Assembly: GCA_030830865.1 (NCBI GenBank)
Contig: JAURME010000017.1
Span: 1 to 55,740 of the forward strand
Length of the DNA: 55,740 nucleotides
Direction of reading: 5' to 3'
Source of the DNA: Candidatus Nanopelagicales bacterium
GTDB lineage: Bacteria > Actinomycetota > Actinomycetes > S36-B12
The notes beneath the pieces are model-generated. The model saw only the letters and a list, made by a program, of their open reading frames with translations. It did no database searches and was not told the origin of the DNA. Below are positions 50,298-55,740 of this stretch, one piece after another (the first letter of the stretch is position 1; each line of letters begins with the position of its first letter). Both the position numbers and the translations under genes were made by a program.

Positions 50298-51544
50298 GCC
50301 GCAGTCAGGTCCGTCGTCCGCAGGGGCGCCTGCACCTCGACGGTGACGACACCGGGTGCACCATCCTGCACGTCGACATGGACGCCTTCTACGCGTCCGT
50401 CTCCCTGCGCGACCGTCCTGACCTGCGCGGCACACCCGTCATCATCGGCGGCGGGGGCACACGTGGTGTCGTCCTCTCGGCCACCTACGAGGCACGTGCC
50501 CTCGGCATCCACTCGGCCATGCCGATGTCCCGTGCACGGCGACTCGCCCCCCAGGCGACCGTGCTCGCCCCGGACCATCGCTGGTACGCCGAGGTCAGTC
50601 GCAACGTCATGTCCCTCTTCCGATCCATCACCCCGATGGTTGAGCCCCTCAGCCTCGACGAGGCCTTCCTCGACGTCTCGGGAGCGCTGCGTCGGCTCGG
50701 GAGCCCGACCGCCATCGCCGAGATGATCCGTGCCCGTGTCGAGGACGAGCAGGACATCACCTGCTCGGTGGGGGTGGCCACCACCAAGTTCGTCGCCAAG
50801 CTCGCCTCAACCCGGGCGAAGCCCGACGGCCTGCTCGTGGTCCCGGCCGATCGGGTGATCGACTTCCTGCACCCCCTGCCCGTCGGCGCGCTGTGGGGTG
50901 TGGGGGAGCGCACAGAGGAGCAGTTGGCCAGGCTCGGCCTGCGGACCGTGGGCGACATCGCCCACACCCCGAGGTCCACGCTCGAGCGCACCCTCGGATC
51001 ATCTCTGGGAGCGCACCTGCACGAGCTCGCCTGGGGACGTGATCCGCGACCGGTGACTGCGGACGAGTCAGAGAAGAGCATCGGCAACGAGGAGACCTTC
51101 CCGCACGACGTCGACGATCCGGAGGTCATCCGCGCCCACCTGCTGAAGCTGTCCGACCAGGTTGCCGCACGACTGCGTCGGGCCGGGCTCGCCGGCCGTA
51201 CGGTCTCCATCAAGATCCGTTTCTCCGACTTCACGACGATCACCCGCTCCCGCACCCTCTCCCATCCCACCGATGTCGGTCGCGAGGTCTACGACACCGC
51301 TCGGCACCTGTACGAGGCACTCGGCCTCGAACGGGTCCGCATCCGCCTCGTCGGCGTGCGCACCGAGGGACTCGTATCCGCTCAAGAGGCTCCTCGACAG
51401 CTCCTCCTCGGCGAGGAGGGCGACGGTCGCCGGGACGCGGAGGTGGCCGTCGACGCGCTGCGGGCCCGATTCGGCGCCGATGCGGTGCGACCCGGACGGC
51501 TCGTGACCGGACCTGCGGACACCGACGCCGAGGGTCCCCGCTGA
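50294..51544 (+). CDS. dinB: DNA polymerase IV (Y-family)
   Basis: 416 residues. Catalytic motifs LHVDMDAFYASV (the first Asp pair), GTRGVVLSATYEARALGI, and SLDEAFLDVSG (Asp-Glu) are intact. SVGVATTKFVAKLAS and GALWGVGERTEEQL (helix-hairpin-helix) follow, then the little-finger domain (about 250-370). It is a full DinB and not ImuB, since ImuB lacks the catalytic acids. Coupled by 4-base overlap to dnaE2, last gene of the SOS operon. A hairpin follows the stop. Confidence 0.93.
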   Translation: MSRSQVRRPQGRLHLDGDDTGCTILHVDMDAFYASVSLRDRPDLRGTPVIIGGGGTRGVVLSATYEARALGIHSAMPMSRARRLAPQATVLAPDHRWYAEVSRNVMSLFRSITPMVEPLSLDEAFLDVSGALRRLGSPTAIAEMIRARVEDEQDITCSVGVATTKFVAKLASTRAKPDGLLVVPADRVIDFLHPLPVGALWGVGERTEEQLARLGLRTVGDIAHTPRSTLERTLGSSLGAHLHELAWGRDPRPVTADESEKSIGNEETFPHDVDDPEVIRAHLLKLSDQVAARLRRAGLAGRTVSIKIRFSDFTTITRSRTLSHPTDVGREVYDTARHLYEALGLERVRIRLVGVRTEGLVSAQEAPRQLLLGEEGDGRRDAEVAVDALRARFGADAVRPGRLVTGPADTDAEGPR

Positions 51545-51568
51545 CCCCGGACCGGACAAACCGGGGGT
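51544..51568 (+). terminator. Hairpin after dinB
   Basis: CCCCGG (51545-51550) and CCGGGG (51561-51566) with a 10-base loop, overlapping the stop by a base. Outer pairing is possible with a bulge. Weak to moderate; no T tract. Confidence 0.45.
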
Positions 51569-51640
51569 ACGGCTTTCGCTATCGCACTTCCGTGCCTATC
51601 CTTGACGTATCCGCACCCGGCGGGAGGAAAGGGGAGTCTC

Positions 51641-52048
51641 ATGCCGCTGTCCGAGCATGAGCAGCGTCTGCTGGAGCAGATGGAACGCGCTCTCTACGCC
51701 GAGGATCCCAAGTTCGCCACGAGCCTTCGATCCTCCCGAGGCGCTCGCGCCTCCCGAGGGCACGCCGCCCTCGGCGTGCTCGCCGTTCTCGCCGGGCTCG
51801 GTCTGCTCATCGCCGGGGTCGCCACCACGGTGATCGCCCTCGGCGTCGTCGGCTTCGTGGCCATGCTCATCGGCTGCGTCCTTGTCTACTCCGCCTTCCG
51901 CGCCGGCCCGGCCCCCGCCGCGGAGGATGCTTCAGCCGAGGGGCCCCAGGCCCCGGGCGCTGGGGGATCCTCGGAGGCCCCCGGCGGCTCCGGGTTCATG
52001 GATCGCATGGAGGATCGCTGGCGTCGTCGCTCGGAGGACGGCCAGTAG
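51641..52048 (+). CDS. DUF3040 family membrane protein
   Basis: 135 residues from the ATG at 51641, with GGGGAG before it. MPLSEHEQRLLEQMERALYAEDPKF, in two stretches, is the strongly conserved N-terminus of DUF3040 proteins. Two membrane helices follow (about 45-63 and 67-87), then a Gly/Pro/Glu-rich tail. In actinobacteria DUF3040 usually lies near mraZ and the division cluster; that cluster is not in this window. TATCCT near 51595 is a possible -10. Confidence 0.88.
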   Translation: MPLSEHEQRLLEQMERALYAEDPKFATSLRSSRGARASRGHAALGVLAVLAGLGLLIAGVATTVIALGVVGFVAMLIGCVLVYSAFRAGPAPAAEDASAEGPQAPGAGGSSEAPGGSGFMDRMEDRWRRRSEDGQ

Positions 52049-52143
52049 GCCGACCCTCCGGCTCGTCGGCCACTCGGTCCTCGTCGCGACCGATCCTGTG
52101 ACCCGGAGTGCCGATCACGGCACTGCTCGGGCAGGATGCCGTC

Positions 52144-52692
52144 ATGAGCGATCAGACTCCTGCGCCCGTCGTCCCCGCCCAGCTCGGCCGCTTCTTCGAT
52201 GACTTCGAGGTCGGCACGGTCTACCAGCATCCGTTCGGTCGGACGATCAGCGAGGCGGACTCGACGTGGTTCACGCTGCTGACCTGCAACACGAACCAGA
52301 ACCACTTCAACGCCGATCTGGCCCAGTCGAACCCGATCACGCAGGGCCGGATCATCGTGAACTCCGGCCTGACCGTCGCGCTCGTACTCGGCCTGTCGGT
52401 GATCGACATGAGCCAGAACGCCGTGGCCAACCTCGGCTGGACCGACATCAGGCTCACGCACCCGGTCTACATCGGCGACACGATCTACGCGGAGTCCCTG
52501 TGCCTGGAGAAGCGGGAGAGCTCCTCTCGGCCGGAGATGGGCATCATCCGGATGAAGACGCGCGGCCTGAACCAGGACGGCGACGAGATCGTGTCGTGGT
52601 TCCGCTCTGTCATGGTGCCCAAGCGCAGCAGCGGCATCGGCCAGGACTACTTCCCCGAGGCCAAGACCGGTCCCATGCAGGTCGAGGCCTGA
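52144..52692 (+). CDS. MaoC-family dehydratase (hotdog fold)
   Basis: 182 residues. The hydratase motif lies in GRTISEADSTWFTLLTCNTN followed by QNHFNAD, with Asp and His as the catalytic pair; GRIIVNSGLTVAL is the helix that follows. Similar to mesaconyl-CoA hydratase-like and other MaoC enzymes. Substrate is an enoyl-CoA of unknown kind. The start at 52144 has CAGGAT 6 bases upstream, a weak leaderless signal. Stands alone between DUF3040 and the 52725 gene. Confidence 0.87.
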   Translation: MSDQTPAPVVPAQLGRFFDDFEVGTVYQHPFGRTISEADSTWFTLLTCNTNQNHFNADLAQSNPITQGRIIVNSGLTVALVLGLSVIDMSQNAVANLGWTDIRLTHPVYIGDTIYAESLCLEKRESSSRPEMGIIRMKTRGLNQDGDEIVSWFRSVMVPKRSSGIGQDYFPEAKTGPMQVEA

Positions 52693-52724
52693 CCGATCCA
52701 CGACCACGGTGGGGAGCGAAGCGC

Positions 52725-53369
52725 ATGACGAGCACGGATGGTGAGCCGGCGGAGGTCGTCATCATCACGCGACCTGCTGTACCGCAACCGCCGAGCCCGG
52801 TCGAGGCCCTTCGCGAGATCCTCACGAGCAGTCTCGGTCTGGCCACCTACACGGCCACGACAATGGTGTCCCTCGTCGAGCAGACGGTGACGGCGGCCGT
52901 CAACGCCGCACTCGACCGGCTGGTCCCGGCGATCGCCGATGCCGTGGTCGCGCGGCTGGATCTCACCGACCTCGTCATCGATCGGGTCGACCTCGCCCGG
53001 GTCGTCAACTCCACCCTCGACGAGCTGGACCTGACGACCCTCGTGCTGGATCGGGTCGACGTCGATGCGATCGTCGGTGCAGCCGACATCGAGGCGATCA
53101 TCGACCGGGTCCCGATCGTCGCCATCGCGGACTACGTCATCGACGAGATCGACCTGCCCCAGATCATCCGGGACTCCACGAGCGGGGTCGCTGGCGAGGC
53201 ACTCGACTCGGTGCGACGGCAGGGGGTCGGAGCGGACATGCTGCTCTCCCGGGTCGTCGACAGCGTCATCCGGCGACGTGAGCGCAACCTCGACGCTCCG
53301 GGTGATCCGCAGTCCCTAGCCGGTGTCTCCGAGCAGGCGCACCGCAGAGACGAGGGCGAGCGCGCATGA
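52725..53369 (+). CDS. Conserved hypothetical protein with DLxxLVxDRVD repeats
   Basis: 214 residues from the ATG at 52725 with GGGGAG 8 bases upstream. A hydrophobic helical stretch (about 30-76) leads to a repeated segment (about 78-150) in which LDLTDLVIDRVDLARVV is followed by LDLTTLVLDRVDVDAIV, then DIEAIIDRVPIVAI and IDLPQIIRD. The repeats alternate acidic and aliphatic residues and suggest a solenoid or an amphipathic membrane-lying helix array. The C-terminus is charged. Overlaps the RDD gene by ATGA. Function not recognised. Confidence 0.7.
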   Translation: MTSTDGEPAEVVIITRPAVPQPPSPVEALREILTSSLGLATYTATTMVSLVEQTVTAAVNAALDRLVPAIADAVVARLDLTDLVIDRVDLARVVNSTLDELDLTTLVLDRVDVDAIVGAADIEAIIDRVPIVAIADYVIDEIDLPQIIRDSTSGVAGEALDSVRRQGVGADMLLSRVVDSVIRRRERNLDAPGDPQSLAGVSEQAHRRDEGERA

Positions 53370-54034
53370 CCACGTTCCGCGAGTACCAGCAGGCTCGGGC
53401 GCAGGGCATGGTGCCGGATCACACCGTCGCCGAACTGCCCACCGACGCGATCCGGTTCCAGGGGGAGCGTGCCGGGCTGGTCAGTCGTGCGGTCGCGGCC
53501 TTCCTGGATTTCCTGCTGATCTTCGCCATCGTCCTGGGCACGATCGCGGTCATCTGGATGCTGTCGTTCATCGTGTCCCCGATCAACCCGGCCGACCTGT
53601 CGGGATCCGCCGCTGTGCAGACCGTGGCCGACCGGCAGCGGCGCATCCCGCAGGTCGGCCTCATGATCGTCTACGGCTACGTCCTCAACGTCCTGTACTG
53701 GACAGCCTTCTGGGCGCTCTCGGGGCGCACGGTCGGCAACCTGCTCATGGGCCTGCGTGTGGTGAACCGCAAGGGGGATCACCCGGGCTGGCTGCTGTCG
53801 CTGCTGCGGGCGATGTTCTGCACGATCTTCCCGGTCGGCCTGCTGTGGGTCGCCGTCAGCAAGTCCAATCGCTCGGTTCAGGACACCGTGCTGCGCACGA
53901 GTGTGATCTATGACTGGGTCGTGGGAATCCCGTGGCTGGCACGCTCTGATGCGGAGGTCGAGCGGGACATGAGTGCGTCCCTGCGGGGAACGCACGATGG
54001 GGAGCATTCGTCCGATACTGCAGACAGGGCATGA
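53366..54034 (+). CDS. RDD family membrane protein
   Basis: 222 residues. AGLVSRAVAAFLDFLLIFAI carries the Arg and Asp of the RDD motif, followed by FWALSGRTVGNLLMGLRVV with the second Arg/Asp-type block. Three or four membrane helices (about 50-72, 98-120 and 140-165). RDD proteins are poorly characterised; some act in ion transport. Translation coupled with the repeat protein upstream, so the two are probably partners. Confidence 0.85.
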   Translation: MTTFREYQQARAQGMVPDHTVAELPTDAIRFQGERAGLVSRAVAAFLDFLLIFAIVLGTIAVIWMLSFIVSPINPADLSGSAAVQTVADRQRRIPQVGLMIVYGYVLNVLYWTAFWALSGRTVGNLLMGLRVVNRKGDHPGWLLSLLRAMFCTIFPVGLLWVAVSKSNRSVQDTVLRTSVIYDWVVGIPWLARSDAEVERDMSASLRGTHDGEHSSDTADRA

Positions 54035-54056
54035 CACCGACATCGAGGAGCACACA

Positions 54057-54377
54057 ATGACAGTTCAAGGATCCCGACACGCCTGTGCAGCGCTGCTCGC
54101 TGCAGGTGCCATGGTCGCGCTGGCGGCCTGCTCTTCCGGAGGCGACGCTGCGAACGTGCCCGACGGCGCCGATGCGGCCATGGTCGCGCTCTGTGAGGAG
54201 ATGGTCGGTCAGGGTCTGTCGCCCGAGGAGGCCGACGCCCTCGCCGTCGAGAACGGCTACGTGTCGCGAGTCGGCTCCGTCGACGGAGAGCCCATGGCCG
54301 TGACCATGGACTACCGCACGGACCGCTTCACGTTCGACGTCGAGGGCGGCGCCGTCGCCGCGTGCACCTACGGGTGA
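54057..54377 (+). CDS. Lipoprotein with I78-type peptidase-inhibitor-like domain
   Basis: 106 residues from the ATG at 54057, with GAGGAG upstream. Signal peptide with lipobox LAAC (about 22-25), so lipid-anchored outside the membrane. The mature part ends AVTMDYRTDRFTFDV and GAVAACTYG, which resembles the TMDYRPDRLN...CG ending of the inhibitor I78 family. The middle GEPMAVT and SRVGSVDG also fit. Target peptidase unknown. Assignment from motif recall, so moderate. Convergent with the ABC exporter, 18 bases apart. Confidence 0.65.
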   Translation: MTVQGSRHACAALLAAGAMVALAACSSGGDAANVPDGADAAMVALCEEMVGQGLSPEEADALAVENGYVSRVGSVDGEPMAVTMDYRTDRFTFDVEGGAVAACTYG

Positions 54378-54395
54378 TGCACTGCGGCCCTGAGG

Positions 54396-55268
54396 TCAAC
54401 TGGTGATGTCCTTGCGGTCGAAGCGCAGGACGGCGGCGCTGATGAGGACGGCGAAGACGATCACCGCATAGGCGACGCCGATGGTCATCTGCTGCCAGTC
54501 GATGGTCGGTGCCAGAGCGTCGACCCAAGCCGTCGTGTATTCGCCGGGGAGAAGGCGCCGGACGTCACCGAGCGCCTCGATCGCGTCGAGGATGTTGACC
54601 ACGATGACGATGACCACCGCTGCGCCCACGGCGCCGAGGGGCACGTCGGTCAGGACGCTCATGAGGAACGCCAGCCCTGCCGGAATCAGCAGCATGACGA
54701 GGATGTAGCCAGCCACGATCAGAAGGCGCAGCCACGAACCGGTGACGTCGACGGAGCCGCCGAGGGGGCTGACCAGAGGATTGAGACCGAAGGCAAGTGC
54801 TCCGATCACCCACGATGCCAGCACGAGGATGGCGAGGGAGGCGGTGGTGAGGATCAGCCCGACGATGACTTTCGACCGCAGGAGCCGCCGGCGGGGGACC
54901 GGCGCGGCCAGCAGGTAGCGCAGTGTGGACCACGACGCTTCGCTGGCCACGCTGTCGCCGAGGAACATGGCGGCGAGGATCGTGAGGAGGAAGCCGGAGC
55001 CGAAGAACAGCATGGTCAGGGCGAAGTTCCAGGCGCCCCCGGTCGCGAGGCCGACCAGGTCGAGGTCTCCGTCGCCGAAACCTCCTCCTCCGGAGGAGGA
55101 CGGCCCGAGCAGCACTGCGAGGACCACGATGACCGGCAGGGCGATGCCGACCCCGAAGGCCACGAGCGTGCGTCGACGCCGCAGCTGCCGCACGAGTTCC
55201 ACCCTGACCGTCAGGGTCCGGTGCGGGTCGTAGCCCGAAGGGAGCGAGGGCGTGCCCTGCGTCGTCAT
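54396..55268 (-). CDS. ABC-2 type exporter permease
   Basis: 290 residues, about six membrane helices. The cytoplasmic N-terminus VELVRQLRRRRTL is typical of ABC-2 permeases. A Gly/Asp-rich extracytoplasmic loop (about 55-75) follows helix 1, and the GDSVASEASWSTLRYLLAAPV-like segment (in two parts) is the coupling region. Start overlaps the ATPase stop by ATGA, so permease and ATPase are made together. Substrate unknown: a drug, lipid or peptide. Confidence 0.88.
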   Translation of the reverse strand: MTTQGTPSLPSGYDPHRTLTVRVELVRQLRRRRTLVAFGVGIALPVIVVLAVLLGPSSSGGGGFGDGDLDLVGLATGGAWNFALTMLFFGSGFLLTILAAMFLGDSVASEASWSTLRYLLAAPVPRRRLLRSKVIVGLILTTASLAILVLASWVIGALAFGLNPLVSPLGGSVDVTGSWLRLLIVAGYILVMLLIPAGLAFLMSVLTDVPLGAVGAAVVIVIVVNILDAIEALGDVRRLLPGEYTTAWVDALAPTIDWQQMTIGVAYAVIVFAVLISAAVLRFDRKDITS

Positions 55269-55740
55269 GTCCTCACCTCACCGAGCGGCGTGTCGTCCGT
55301 GCGCCGCGTCACGACGTCGTGGCCCTCGCCGACGAGGTCGAGGAAGACGTCCTCGAGACGGCGTCCCCGATGCTCGGAGAGCAGGTCGGTGACGGTGCCC
55401 GCGGCGATGACGCGGCCTGCACCCATGACGATCACATGGCTGCAGGTCTGCTCCACCTCACTGAGCAGGTGCGACGAGACGATGACGGTGCGCCCCTCCT
55501 GCGCATAACTGCGGAGGGTCTCGCGCATCTGCTTGATCTGCGGCGGATCGAGGCCGTTCATCGGTTCGTCGAGGACGAGGAGGTCCGGCATGCCGAGCAT
55601 GGCCTGCGCAATGCCGAGCCGTTGCTTCATGCCCTGGCTGTAGGTGCGCACCCGGCGATCGATGGCCGGGCCGAGGCCGGCGATGTCGAGCACCTCCGCA
55701 TGGCGCGGATCGCCGCTGCGGCCGGAGGCGCGCCAGAACA
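55265..55740 (-). CDS. ABC transporter ATP-binding protein (5' end outside window)
   Basis: 158 residues of the C-terminal part; the frame is open to the right edge. The ABC signature is YSQGMKQRLGIAQAML, Walker B LLVLDEPMNGLDPP, and the switch His is in VSSHLLSEVE. Walker A is beyond the edge. A GTG at 55693 is in frame but lies within the conserved domain, so it is not the start. The tail after the H-loop (VIMGAGRVIAAGT to GEVRT) matches single-ATPase exporter subunits. Operon with the permease. Confidence 0.93.
   Translation of the reverse strand, partial: FWRASGRSGDPRHAEVLDIAGLGPAIDRRVRTYSQGMKQRLGIAQAMLGMPDLLVLDEPMNGLDPPQIKQMRETLRSYAQEGRTVIVSSHLLSEVEQTCSHVIVMGAGRVIAAGTVTDLLSEHRGRRLEDVFLDLVGEGHDVVTRRTDDTPLGEVRT

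Noticed and set aside
1..55740. tRNA, rRNA, insertion sequences, prophage or plasmid functions
   Set aside because: Looked for on both strands and not found; base composition and gene style look even across the window.

Overview
The window is 55.7 kb of dense, GC-rich DNA with the gene content of an actinobacterium (Actinomycetes; order not resolved). The evidence is a three-gene actinobacterial cytochrome bc1 set (diheme QcrC, three-helix Rieske QcrA, QcrB with a PDWY motif) beside ctaE; a fused DEDDh exonuclease/GIY-YIG protein; a PASTA-domain Ser/Thr kinase; class II DAHP synthase; DUF3040, DUF6504 and SAV_6107-type HEPN genes; and a consensus actinobacterial LexA box. Most genes are chromosomal housekeeping types. 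I see no tRNA, rRNA, insertion sequence, phage or CRISPR array.

Layout, left to right. 1-504: left-truncated secreted serine hydrolase. 698-5046 (minus): respiratory unit ctaE-qcrC-qcrA-qcrB. 5144-10440: receiver-like protein and trpD; exonuclease/GIY-YIG gene; two small cysteine-rich proteins; secreted NlpC/P60 endopeptidase. 10462-16542: long-chain acyl-CoA ligase, SRPBCC proteins, a phosphoesterase, an ArsA-like protein without the Walker lysine, and a ROK glucokinase. 16560-24195: esterase, acyltransferase, FUSC membrane protein, glycerol kinase, a phosphofructokinase with the residues of PPi-dependent enzymes, DAHP synthase and an Ogt-type methyltransferase. 24214-27346: FAD oxidase-DUF1801-ALDH7 operon, probably for lysine/pipecolate breakdown. 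27441-29960: PASTA kinase and a NadR-like P-loop protein. 29991-40236: carotenoid region (crtYc-crtYd; crtE-crtI-crtB; cruF-glycosyltransferase-crtD-like), with metF and a cation/proton antiporter between the units. 40280-45603: glycoside hydrolase, hydratase, YbaK, DUF2461, beta-CASP nuclease. 45682-51544: SOS operon DUF6504-HEPN-dnaE2-dinB with a perfect LexA box over its predicted transcription start. 51641-55740: DUF3040, MaoC, RDD, an I78-like lipoprotein and an ABC exporter truncated by the right edge.

Two things link the region. First, many starts on both strands carry a -10-like TAnnnT or CAnnnT box exactly 6 or 7 bases before the ATG/GTG and no Shine-Dalgarno, which points to widespread leaderless transcription; I used this to choose many starts. 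Second, operons are tightly packed, with 4-base ATGA/GTGA overlaps. The most notable systems are the SOS mutagenesis operon (without imuA or imuB in the window), the three-part carotenoid region that predicts a hydroxylated and glycosylated C40 carotenoid, and the predicted PPi-dependent glycolytic step.
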